DNA from: Gammaproteobacteria bacterium UBA4421
Lineage (GTDB): Bacteria > Pseudomonadota > Gammaproteobacteria > Pseudomonadales > Azotimanducaceae
Length of the DNA stretch: 64,000 bases
Reading direction: 5' to 3'
Assembly (NCBI GenBank): GCA_002389675.1
Contig: DGQF01000022.1
Location: forward strand, 53,415 to 117,414
The notes beneath the pieces are model-generated. The model saw nothing but the letters and a program-made list of their open reading frames with translations, made no database searches and had not been told where the DNA came from. Positions within the stretch are counted from its first letter, which is position 1. Every line of letters starts with the position of its first letter. The translations under genes and the position numbers were made by a program. This document shows, piece by piece, positions 49,988 to 57,968 of the stretch.

Positions 49988-50833
49988 TCAACGCCCTACC
50001 CAACCACCGAGCACTTCTTTGACTATGCGCGTGGTATTGGCCAGCGCATCCGCCTGGGGAATAACGTTGTGTACCGCTTCACCCCAAGTTGCAGGAATAT
50101 TCTCCCGGGTCATGAAATCTGCCGGCAAGGGATGCGGATAAAACCCTTGTTGGTGCGCCAATCGCAGCGCACGGCTCAAATGCCAAGCTGAAGTAATCAA
50201 ACCCACTCGCAATCCCGTCTCGTTGAAACGTTGACCCAAAGACAACATTTCTTCCGCGGTGTTACGGCCAGCATGTTGTTCAATCCGCGCCTGAGGGACC
50301 CCCAAATTCATCAATACATCTGCGCACTGCGCAGCTGGATCATGCTGACTGGTGCTCATCGATTCAATCGTTTCGCCCGTACAGATGATGTTTTGAGTAA
50401 GTCCCAAGTGATAAAGCTGACCCGCTAAAATCAGGCGGTCACCCGCACGATTTCCTTGGTGGCGTCCATTAATAGCAGTGGAGGATCCGCCTCCCAGCAC
50501 AATCACCACGCTGAAGGATCCTTGCTTGAGCGGCTGAACATCCGCATACGGCGCCTCCAGCATCTCCGCCAACCGCTCCGAGAAAGGCACATTGCCGACC
50601 AATGTTATACACAGCCAAACCACCCCAACAAATAGGAGCGTCCGCCGCGCTCGCAGCACCGCCGCCACAACGAGCGTGACACACAGCAGATACCAAAGCA
50701 TGCCAAGCGGCAGGACGAGCACTGTGGCAATTTTTTCAAACGCTTTTGGCCCAAAAATCAGCGCGCTTAATGCCAGACAAGCTAACGTTATTGCGCCAAC
50801 CATGAAGAGAACCCGCAACGCTTTAATGCTCAA
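49988..50833 (-). CDS. YdcF/ElyC-family (DUF218) membrane protein
   Basis: 281 residues with two or three N-terminal transmembrane segments and a DUF218 domain from about residue 105: VVIVLGGGSSTA, RLILAGQLYHLG, IICTGE, GRNTAEEMLSLG and VGLITSAWHLSRALRL. E. coli members (ElyC, SanA) affect envelope integrity. It is convergent with the GPH transporter, four bases away. Confidence 0.88.
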   Translation of the reverse strand: MSIKALRVLFMVGAITLACLALSALIFGPKAFEKIATVLVLPLGMLWYLLCVTLVVAAVLRARRTLLFVGVVWLCITLVGNVPFSERLAEMLEAPYADVQPLKQGSFSVVIVLGGGSSTAINGRHQGNRAGDRLILAGQLYHLGLTQNIICTGETIESMSTSQHDPAAQCADVLMNLGVPQARIEQHAGRNTAEEMLSLGQRFNETGLRVGLITSAWHLSRALRLAHQQGFYPHPLPADFMTRENIPATWGEAVHNVIPQADALANTTRIVKEVLGGWVGR

Positions 50834-50938
50834 TGTAGGGGAACTCCTTGCTGAGGGACCCTGTGCCTGTGCCCCTTAATCTCTGTTCATCGGCTGGCAA
50901 AACAAGCAACCCAACCAGGCCATACTCAGGTGCGCAAT

Positions 50939-51469
50939 TTAGAATTGATCTTGGTAAGCAACCACCCGAGCATAGACCTCTGTGCTGCCGTTCTTGTTCA
51001 TTAGTATTACGTCATAGGGGTTAAATTGCCCTTCATATTCCATGCCTGGGCTACCAACAGGCATTGCTGGGACGGTAAGCCCCAATGCACCCTGCACTGG
51101 ATTAGCAAGAAAAGCCTTTATATATCGTGCCGGCACATGCCCCTCAAAGACAAAACCTTCGGAGCTGACAGCGGTGTGACAAGAACTATACTGCGGCGAG
51201 ACACCTAAATTTTTCTTGAGCAAACCTAGGCTGTCAGGATGATGACCGGACACTGCAAACCCATGCTGCGTCATATGATCCATCCACAGCGAGCAGCACC
51301 CACAGGTAGGCGATTTATAGACATCCAGATGAACCGCGTTCTGATTTGACCCATCACTGGCAACCGCCTTGACCGGCATTTCACCTGTCGTTTCCTGACC
51401 ACAGGCCATGCTACCCAGAACCAGCCCCAACACTACAAGCCAACGAGCTCTCAACCTTATTTTACCCAC
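50939..51469 (-). CDS. Exported DUF411 (metal-associated) protein
   Basis: 176 residues. After a signal sequence or lipoprotein leader (LVVLGLVLGSMACG) comes the DUF411 domain: HLDVYKSPTCGCCSLWMDHM, SSCHTAV, FEGHVPARYI and GLTVPAMPVGSPGME. The CGCC cysteines are thioredoxin/metal-site-like and the family often accompanies copper resistance genes, none of which are here. I use GTG 51469, eight bases after AGGGG; an ATG at 51517 gives a longer, less likely N-terminus. It follows the Cfa-like gene on the same strand. Confidence 0.85.
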   Translation of the reverse strand: MGKIRLRARWLVVLGLVLGSMACGQETTGEMPVKAVASDGSNQNAVHLDVYKSPTCGCCSLWMDHMTQHGFAVSGHHPDSLGLLKKNLGVSPQYSSCHTAVSSEGFVFEGHVPARYIKAFLANPVQGALGLTVPAMPVGSPGMEYEGQFNPYDVILMNKNGSTEVYARVVAYQDQF

Positions 51470-51526
51470 ATCATTTTCCCCTGCGGTTCTAAAAACCTTA
51501 TCGTGGCGCTCGACCATTGACCGCGA

Positions 51527-52561
51527 CTAAGACTGCGTCGCAGGTTTTGAGAATCGATAGTGAGCAACCTGCCACTGTGCGCCATTTTCATAAGCAAACA
51601 TTTCTTCGCAAGCCATAAAAAACATACGCCAACGCTGGCGCCATATCGAGGCGTCTGCAGCGCCATAGGCTTGTTCAAGCGAAGGGGTTACAGCATCGGC
51701 TTGAGCATCCATATTTTCCAACCAATGTCTTGCTGTGCGCTCATAATGCGTGCCGTCATGCAGCCACTGTTCTTCGAAGGTTAAGTCGTCTTGAAAAGAC
51801 AACAGCGTATCTGCTGCCGGCATCAATCCACCGGTGAAAAAATTTTGCGCCATCCAGTTGCTGGCACCCTCCACTTCGAAGGGATAAAGCAGCGTTTTGT
51901 GGCAAAAAATGTGAATAAATAACGACCCTTCCGGCTTCATCCAACGACTGATTCTGGCCATTAACGCCGCATAATTACGCACGTGCTCAAACATTTCTAC
52001 AGAAATCACTTTATCAAAACACTCGGCAGGCAAATCTAGCTCGTTCACATCCGCAGTTAATACTTTCAAATTAGTCAAACCCAAGGCCGCAATCCTTTCC
52101 TCAATATAACAACGCTGGGTCGCAGAGTTTGAAACCGCGGTAACGTTAACCTCAGCGTTGTGTTGCGCCAGCCATAGAGAAAAACTGCCCCAACCACAGC
52201 CCAAGTCCAGCACATTATCTCCGTCGCGAATGTCTAAACGGGCCTTATATAATTCAAGCGTGTGGCGCTCCGCCTCGCCTAGGGTCGCCGAATCAGAGGG
52301 ATAGATACAGGCTGAGTACTTCAAATGTGGGCCCAACGCAGCTTGAAAAAACTCCGTCGGCACTTCGTAGTGCTGCTCATTGGCCTCTTCAGTATTCAAG
52401 GCAATTACGCTGTCTTTCAAGGCCTGTGTGCGCAACCCTTTGGTGGTCGCAGGGAGTGCCTGCTCTTCGCGCAGACGCTGTTTAACCAAGTGTCGAATCC
52501 CGAGTCTGACCAACATATCGGGGATCCATCCTGATTCGGCTAAGCCTATAACAAGGGACAT
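51527..52561 (-). CDS. Cyclopropane-fatty-acid-synthase-family methyltransferase
   Basis: 344 residues. The SAM site is VLDLGCGWGSFSLWLA, with NEQHYEVPTEFFQAALGPHLKYSACIY upstream and VISVEMFEHVRNY after it, all typical of the Cfa/Mycolic-acid-methyltransferase group. It lacks the full N-terminal domain of Cfa and is closer to the methyltransferases that methylate unsaturated fatty-acyl chains or amines. GGAG stands about nine bases before the ATG. It is the fifth gene of the operon starting with the desaturase; two Cfa-type enzymes in one operon suggest sequential or distinct lipid methylation. Confidence 0.87.
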   Translation of the reverse strand: MSLVIGLAESGWIPDMLVRLGIRHLVKQRLREEQALPATTKGLRTQALKDSVIALNTEEANEQHYEVPTEFFQAALGPHLKYSACIYPSDSATLGEAERHTLELYKARLDIRDGDNVLDLGCGWGSFSLWLAQHNAEVNVTAVSNSATQRCYIEERIAALGLTNLKVLTADVNELDLPAECFDKVISVEMFEHVRNYAALMARISRWMKPEGSLFIHIFCHKTLLYPFEVEGASNWMAQNFFTGGLMPAADTLLSFQDDLTFEEQWLHDGTHYERTARHWLENMDAQADAVTPSLEQAYGAADASIWRQRWRMFFMACEEMFAYENGAQWQVAHYRFSKPATQS

Positions 52562-52585
52562 TTCGTTATCTCCACAGGTAAAATT

Positions 52586-53824
52586 TTAAGAGTGCTGCTT
52601 CAAGATGGGACCCGCGTCGTGCGTGCTAGAAAACACCATATGTACGTCACTGATCGCGCGTTCAAGAAATCCACCTTCGCAATAAGAAAAGTAAAACTGC
52701 CACAGACGCTGAAAACGTTGGTCAAAGCCCAGTTGGATCAAATCATCTTTGGCTGCCGCGAATCGATCGGACCAACACCGCAACGTCGTGGCGTAGTCAC
52801 GTCCGATATCATCCAAGTGAGTCAATTTCAATGCGCCTGATCGCGCCGAAGCCGCAACAAGACGCGCAATCGAAGGAATAAAACTACCCGGGAAAATATG
52901 TTTCTTGATGAAATCCACCTCACGCAAAGCAGCGTCATACCGGTGATCATCAATGGTGATTGCCTGCATTACAAACCGCCCCTGAGGCACAAGCAGCGAG
53001 GCCACTTGACTAAAATAACCATCCACAAACTGATCACCAACAGCTTCAACCATTTCCACCGACACAATTTTGTCGAAACTACCCCGCAAATCGCGATAGT
53101 CTTTGAGTACAACATCGATACGCGCATCTAGACCTGCAGAACTAACCCGCGCAAGCGCCTCTGCTTGTTGAGCTTTGGAAATGGTGGCGGTAGTTACCGT
53201 AACGTCGTAATTTTCCGCGGCATATATGGCCAGCCCTCCCCAACCGGTGCCTATTTCGAGCAACCGGTCCCCGGGCTGCAGTTCAAGCAGCTCACATAAC
53301 CTTTGCAGTTTGTATTCGCTGGCTTTTTCTAAACTCCAGTTGGGTTCACCGAATACCGCACTGGAGTACATCATTCTAGAATCCAGCCAAAGGCGAAAAA
53401 AATCATTACTCAAATCGTAATGCGCCGCAATGTTGCGCCGGCTGCCGGTGAGGCTATTGGCATTGAATCTATGGCGTAGCTTCTCGAAGACCTGCTTCAG
53501 CGAGCGCGTCAACGCGCCATCCAAGCCCTCCAACGCCTTTTGATTTCTGACCATAAAACGCACAAGATGGGTCAAATCTGGCGTATCCCAATCACCATCA
53601 GCATAGGACTCCCCCGCACCCACCGTACCGCCAAGTAATAGTCGCAAATAAAAGCGCGCATCCAGCACCTCAACTTGAGCGGGTGGCAATTGCTCAACCG
53701 GATTTCCAAAATTCAGCACAACCTCGTCAGATTCCACAATTTGCAACAATCCGCTTTCCACACGCTGCAAACGTTTGAGCACAAGATCACGGGCAAGACG
53801 GTTGAGCCAGGTTGCTGATGTCAT
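52586..53824 (-). CDS. cfa: Cyclopropane-fatty-acyl-phospholipid synthase
   Basis: 412-residue Cfa-type enzyme that adds a methylene group from SAM to unsaturated acyl chains of phospholipids. It has the N-terminal lipid-binding domain (LGGTVGAGESYADGDWDTPDL), NIAAHYDLSNDFFRLWLD, SAM motif LLEIGTGWGGLAIYAA, VSVEMVEAVGDQF, and ITIDDHRYDAALREVDFIKKHIFPG with the bicarbonate-site residues. I use the ATG at 53824, which follows the DUF1365 stop; the open frame allows an ATG at 53863 inside that gene. It is membrane-peripheral. Confidence 0.93.
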   Translation of the reverse strand: MTSATWLNRLARDLVLKRLQRVESGLLQIVESDEVVLNFGNPVEQLPPAQVEVLDARFYLRLLLGGTVGAGESYADGDWDTPDLTHLVRFMVRNQKALEGLDGALTRSLKQVFEKLRHRFNANSLTGSRRNIAAHYDLSNDFFRLWLDSRMMYSSAVFGEPNWSLEKASEYKLQRLCELLELQPGDRLLEIGTGWGGLAIYAAENYDVTVTTATISKAQQAEALARVSSAGLDARIDVVLKDYRDLRGSFDKIVSVEMVEAVGDQFVDGYFSQVASLLVPQGRFVMQAITIDDHRYDAALREVDFIKKHIFPGSFIPSIARLVAASARSGALKLTHLDDIGRDYATTLRCWSDRFAAAKDDLIQLGFDQRFQRLWQFYFSYCEGGFLERAISDVHMVFSSTHDAGPILKQHS

Positions 53825-53831
53825 AAGATGC

Positions 53832-54539
53832 TCAGTGCCCTTTGGTGCTGTTGGGGTGCGCATAAAAAGGCGCTCCTTTTAATTTTAACCGTGCTGCTTG
53901 ATAGTAAATACGCAAGATTGTCAGCACGTTTTGTGCCGGATTGCGGAGACGCCACCTTAGCGCAAAACCCGGCGTTAGCGGCTGGGGAGCCAAGTTAAGT
54001 ACGGCCGAAAAAATCCGTTGATCGTCTTTAAGCACTTGCATGTTAATCTTAATGTGCTCAGCAGAAACTGAAAAGCGCCAGCGATACTTTAGTGCCATGG
54101 GCAAAAAGGGTGAGACATGAAAGCGTTTATCAAAGTACCAACAATCGCTATCTGAGCGCTCCAAAACATAACAGTGTGATTCATCCCAAGGGGTATTGGT
54201 AATATGCGCAACAATCCACCGCACAGCGCCTTGTTCGGTCACAAAATAAAAGGACACCGGATTAAAAGAACGCCCGATCAGACCGGGTTGAGTCAGCAGC
54301 CAAATATCATGTTGAGTGTCCGCTAGTTGAGTATCGAGCAGTTCTTGAATACGCGAAACAGTCAAATATTTGGCTGAGTTGGGTCTAATCAGCCTGGGCA
54401 AACGTGAAGCAGATAAATCAGAAAAGGACATCCAAATTGGGTAAGTGAAACCATGAGCAACGTCGATTTTTCGGTTATGGGTCACCGTGCCCACAAACAA
54501 CGCTTCCTTCATAGGTAACTGTTCATGCGCCACCAGCAC
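53832..54539 (-). CDS. DUF1365 protein of the Cfa operon
   Basis: 235 residues. The DUF1365 pattern is clear: ALFVGTVTHNRKIDVAHGFTYP (start), LIGRSFNPVSFYFV, EVTNTPW-like HITNTPWDESHCYVL and FDKRFHVSPFLPM. The family is always near Cfa and the flavin oxidase and is thought to act in modified-fatty-acid formation; its reaction is not known to me. Two starts are possible, 54539 (overlapping the oxidase gene by 17 bases) and the ATG at 54512. Confidence 0.9.
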   Translation of the reverse strand: MLVAHEQLPMKEALFVGTVTHNRKIDVAHGFTYPIWMSFSDLSASRLPRLIRPNSAKYLTVSRIQELLDTQLADTQHDIWLLTQPGLIGRSFNPVSFYFVTEQGAVRWIVAHITNTPWDESHCYVLERSDSDCWYFDKRFHVSPFLPMALKYRWRFSVSAEHIKINMQVLKDDQRIFSAVLNLAPQPLTPGFALRWRLRNPAQNVLTILRIYYQAARLKLKGAPFYAHPNSTKGH

Positions 54540-55752
54540 GACCCTCGATTAACGCTTGGGCCGCAGTTAGACCGCTGGTAAATCCGTCTTCATGAAAACC
54601 AGAGCCCCAATACGCTCCGGCAAATTGAGTTTGTCGGGTGCCAATATCACTTCTGCACGTCTGCGCAAAAATGGATTCTCGAGTAAAGTGAGGATGACTA
54701 TAATCACCCTGCCAGCAGACATCTTGCGGCTCACGGTTGGGATTTAGGGTAACAAAAAATTGCGCCTGACAGGCCAGATTCTGCAATCGGTTCATCCAAT
54801 AGGTTATCGTAAATTCACCGCTACTATCGCGCGTCACGTTCCAACTCGACCAGCATCGATGGTCGCGGGGCATAAACGAGACATCTTGATGCAGGTAGAC
54901 CTTGTTGTTCTGAAACGGCATTGCCCCCAACACCCGCTTCTCGTCTTCGCTCGGGTCCTCCAGCACAGCTAACGCTTGATCTGCATGACACGCCAACACA
55001 ACCGCGTCGAAATGATCACCAGGGCGATCGCTGAGCCTCACGCCACCGGTTTCGCGTCGAACCGATACAGGCCCGGCACCCAAATGAATTTTCCCGGTAA
55101 AGCGCGCACGAAACGCCTCGAGATAAGCAGAGGAGCCACCCTCTACCACACGCCAGTCTGGCCGCCCAGACACTTGAAGCATGCGATGATTGCGCATAAA
55201 CGATACAACGTGTCGCAGCGACAATCTCAGACTGGCATCCACCGGTTGCGACCATAGTGCCGCACACATCGGCGCTATATGACTGTCAATAAAGGCAGAC
55301 CCATAGCCTCTATCGACGAGATAGTCGCCCAAGGTCACATCTTCAATGGCACCCTCTTTCAGGACCCGGTAGAAACGCGACAAATCTATCCACATGCGCC
55401 AAAACGACGGACGTAACAACTGCCGGCGATGGGCAGTGATAGCCTTAAAGTCACTTGTACCATATTCGAGTGAGGCAACCTCGTCACGAACCGCAAAACT
55501 CATATTTGAGGGTTTTGCGGCCACTTGAAGTTCATTTAACCATGCGCAGAAAGCAGGGTAATTGAAAGCATTGAAGACGATAAAACCCGTATCTACAGCA
55601 ACGGATTTGCCTTCAACCGATAAATGGTGTGTGTGCGTATGCCCACCCAACCGGTTATTTTTCTCGACAATTTCGACATGGTAGCCTTCAGCCTGCAGAC
55701 GCCAAGCCGCTGACAAGCCGGCAATACCGGCACCTATGACCGCTACTCTCAC
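54523..55752 (-). CDS. FAD-dependent amine-oxidase-type oxidoreductase of the Cfa operon
   Basis: 409-residue flavoprotein with an N-terminal FAD motif (VAVIGAGIAGLSAAWRLQ), ENNRLGGHTHTH-like second motif, VDTGFIVFNAFNYPAF and a C-terminal GAYWGSGFHEDGFTSGL. This is the oxidase that usually accompanies DUF1365 and Cfa; in alphaproteobacteria such sets belong to the singlet-oxygen stress response. It may desaturate or oxidise a methylated acyl chain. It overlaps both neighbours. Confidence 0.9.
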   Translation of the reverse strand: MRVAVIGAGIAGLSAAWRLQAEGYHVEIVEKNNRLGGHTHTHHLSVEGKSVAVDTGFIVFNAFNYPAFCAWLNELQVAAKPSNMSFAVRDEVASLEYGTSDFKAITAHRRQLLRPSFWRMWIDLSRFYRVLKEGAIEDVTLGDYLVDRGYGSAFIDSHIAPMCAALWSQPVDASLRLSLRHVVSFMRNHRMLQVSGRPDWRVVEGGSSAYLEAFRARFTGKIHLGAGPVSVRRETGGVRLSDRPGDHFDAVVLACHADQALAVLEDPSEDEKRVLGAMPFQNNKVYLHQDVSFMPRDHRCWSSWNVTRDSSGEFTITYWMNRLQNLACQAQFFVTLNPNREPQDVCWQGDYSHPHFTRESIFAQTCRSDIGTRQTQFAGAYWGSGFHEDGFTSGLTAAQALIEGRAGGA

Positions 55753-56651
55753 GCTTTATTCTTCACCGCGTGCGCCGGCGGCTCGCGAACATCCCAAATT
55801 AAACCCAGTGCAGACATCATCCGCAGCAGATAATAAGAAATATCGATCTGCCACCTTCCAAACCCTTGCCGCGTAGAACCACAATAATAATGGTGGTTGT
55901 TGTGCCATCCTTCGCCCAGCGTCAGCAGCGCCAACCAAAGTGAATTGCGGCTACTGTCGTTCGTTTCAAACGTACGCTCGCCCCAACGATGGGCAAGTGA
56001 ATTAATCGATAAGGTGACATGTAGCAATATGAGCGTGGAAATTAAAAACCCCCAGAACAGCAGTTGCAGTCCGTTGGTGCCCAAATTCGGGTAAAACGTT
56101 TCGAGCAGCACCCCCAGTAGAAAAGTCATAATCGCCAAAAACACAGGCGCGGCAATGTCAAAGCGGTCCAACCAAACCAATTCGGGGAATTTGGCAAAAT
56201 CCCGGATTTGCGAGGTTCTCGTCGCAAAATGTTTGTCGCACAGGATCCAACCCATGTGCGACCACCAGAAGCCTTTCTTAGAACTGTGTGGATCAGCTGG
56301 CGTTTCTGTATGGCGATGATGATCGCGATGATGAGCCGCCCACCAAAGCGGTCCGCGCTGCGCGGAAGACGCAGCGACCGCAGCCCAGAAAAATTGATTT
56401 ACGCGCCCGGTCTTGAAGGTTTTATGCGCAAAGTAGCGGTGATAAAAACCTGTGATTGCGAACATTCTGATCAGATATAGCCCCACCGCTACAGCAGCGT
56501 CCGTGAGCGTCACGTCGAAGATAAACAGGCCTATCAGCGCAATGAAATGCAGTGCCACGACGGGTACCACTCTCAGCCACGCGATCTCCTCAGAACTACT
56601 CGGTGGCTTACCTCGATAAGCATCCACCCAAGACAACACCTGCAACCACAT
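55749..56651 (-). CDS. Acyl-CoA/acyl-lipid delta-9-type desaturase
   Basis: 300-residue membrane di-iron desaturase. Histidine boxes are HRYFAH, HRDHHRH and HNNHH, with transmembrane pairs at about 27-70 and 165-215, in the order typical of delta-9 desaturases. It would provide the double bond that the Cfa-type enzymes modify. It is first in a five-gene operon (desaturase, flavin oxidase, DUF1365, Cfa, Cfa-like) and lies 44 bases downstream of an ECF-type promoter. Confidence 0.92.
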   Translation of the reverse strand: MWLQVLSWVDAYRGKPPSSSEEIAWLRVVPVVALHFIALIGLFIFDVTLTDAAVAVGLYLIRMFAITGFYHRYFAHKTFKTGRVNQFFWAAVAASSAQRGPLWWAAHHRDHHRHTETPADPHSSKKGFWWSHMGWILCDKHFATRTSQIRDFAKFPELVWLDRFDIAAPVFLAIMTFLLGVLLETFYPNLGTNGLQLLFWGFLISTLILLHVTLSINSLAHRWGERTFETNDSSRNSLWLALLTLGEGWHNNHHYYCGSTRQGFGRWQIDISYYLLRMMSALGLIWDVREPPAHAVKNKA

Positions 56652-56694
56652 CAGTCTTGCAAAATCATCATTATAAATAAAAGTAAAAACCGCT

Positions 56695-56723
56695 TAAGAC
56701 GGACGATATCTTAAGACAGTTCC
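56695..56723 (-). promoter_or_regulatory. ECF/RpoE-type promoter of the lipid-modification operon
   Basis: On the minus strand GGAACTG (56723-56717), 16 bases, then GTCTTA (56700-56695) is close to the RpoE consensus GGAACTT-N16-GTCTAA. The word GTCTTAAG occurs twice (56717-56710 and 56700-56693). The -10 is 44 bases from the desaturase start. The rest of 56652-56864 shows no gene. Confidence 0.6.
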
Positions 56724-56864
56724 CTAGGTAACATCAACGCAACCGACAACGCCGCGCAAAGATTTTGATTGCTTTCGAATGGCAATCTAAGGCCTCGCCC
56801 CGCATAATACCGCGAGGACGGGCGGTAAGCGGTAATCAAAAAATACTCGGCAGAGAGGTATCTG

Positions 56865-57149
56865 ATGATCGGTCAAACAATCCAACTATCGGTAAAGGCA
56901 GGCATGGTCGATGCTTTCGAGGCATTAGTCTCAAAGTTGATGCGCGATGTCAGCAAGAATGAACCCGGGGCCATTTATGATGTGCGCCGCATCCGCGGCC
57001 TGGAAAGAGGTTATCTATATTTTATCTCTTTCCCTGACCAAGACGCCTACGATCGCTACATGTCCGCCCCATATCACCTGGAGATGTCTCCGAAAGCCAC
57101 AGCAATGCTAGAGGGCGAGCCTGTATTCGAGGATCTTGACTGCTTTTAG
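56865..57149 (+). CDS. Small ABM/Dabb-type alpha-beta barrel protein
   Basis: 94 residues with the dimeric alpha-beta barrel pattern of antibiotic-biosynthesis-monooxygenase (ABM) or Dabb proteins: IQLSVKAGMVDAFEALVSKL, GAIYDVRRI, YLYFISFPDQDAYDRYMSAPYH. Family members include quinol monooxygenases and haem-degrading enzymes, but many are unassigned. GAGAGGT lies four bases before the ATG. It is followed by a lipoprotein gene after 53 bases. Confidence 0.78.
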   Translation: MIGQTIQLSVKAGMVDAFEALVSKLMRDVSKNEPGAIYDVRRIRGLERGYLYFISFPDQDAYDRYMSAPYHLEMSPKATAMLEGEPVFEDLDCF

Positions 57150-57202
57150 TTTCCAAATGCATCTGGCAGCAGACCGCAGCCAACTTATAAAGGTATCCAA
57201 AA

Positions 57203-57898
57203 ATGAAAGTATTGACGTTACTGCTGTTTGTCATGGGCATAAGCATTGCGGCCGGCTGCACATCTCAACCCACGTTGAATGTCAGCGACGACGCGCAACG
57301 CTCCTTTGATGGTTTATATCCCTTCAACAATCCTCGTGTTGGCCAGGCCTGGGCCCGCGCTGACGTCGATCTGTCAGATTATACAAAGATCAAATTGGAG
57401 GGTGCCGGCATCCGATATCGCAAGACGTCGCCAAACGCAGGTAACCGCTTTGCCGCACGAAGCAGGGAAACCGAATTTCCTTTAAACGCAGAAGCGCGGG
57501 AACGCCTTCAGAAAACATTAGCGGATGCGTTCCTGGCTGAATTGAGTGCGCTTGAGGGTTACGAGATCACCCAAAGCGAGGGTCCAGATGTACTCTTGGT
57601 CAAAGGTATGTTGCTGGACGTTGTCTCCAAAGTGCCACCGGAACCGGTTGGCATGGTGGACATCTACTTGGAGTCCGTTGGTGAAGCCACCTTGGTTCTT
57701 GAACTCATCGACTCTGAGACTAACTCGGTGTTAGTCCGCGCAGCGGACAGACGCGACGCAGGATCGTCCGGCACAATGTCCATGCCTTCAAACCCGGTAA
57801 CCAACTGGATAGAGGTCGAGCGGGTAGCTCAAATGTGGGCGCGCATGCTCAGCAAGCGCTTGAGCGAAGTTTCAAAAGCCATTGCACAGACCAACTAA
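57203..57898 (+). CDS. DUF3313 lipoprotein
   Basis: 231 residues with a lipobox IAAGC at about residue 19. The mature part has DUF3313 features: FDGLYPFNNPRVGQAWAR, DVDLSDYTKIKLEG, PDVLLVKGMLLDVVSKVPP and ATLVLELIDSETNSVLVRAADRR. Function unknown; outer-membrane attachment is expected because residue +2 after Cys is Thr. Convergent with acs. Confidence 0.85.
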   Translation: MKVLTLLLFVMGISIAAGCTSQPTLNVSDDAQRSFDGLYPFNNPRVGQAWARADVDLSDYTKIKLEGAGIRYRKTSPNAGNRFAARSRETEFPLNAEARERLQKTLADAFLAELSALEGYEITQSEGPDVLLVKGMLLDVVSKVPPEPVGMVDIYLESVGEATLVLELIDSETNSVLVRAADRRDAGSSGTMSMPSNPVTNWIEVERVAQMWARMLSKRLSEVSKAIAQTN

Positions 57899-57941
57899 AT
57901 CAGGCACTGCCCTCGGGCTTGACTGATCTTTCTTGTTCTAA

Positions 57942-57964
57942 GCGCGGCCGCAACCAGGCCGCGC
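57942..57964. terminator. GC hairpin between convergent genes
   Basis: GCGCGGCC (57942-57949) and GGCCGCGC (57957-57964) form an eight-pair stem with a seven-base loop between the stops of the DUF3313 gene and acs. No T tract follows on either strand, so this is a candidate bidirectional end only. Confidence 0.45.
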
Positions 57965-57968
57965 AAGA

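Noticed and set aside
41630..56651. The light/lipid region as a recent mobile island
   Set aside because: No integrase, transposase, tRNA or flanking repeats were seen, and base use looks like the surrounding sequence.
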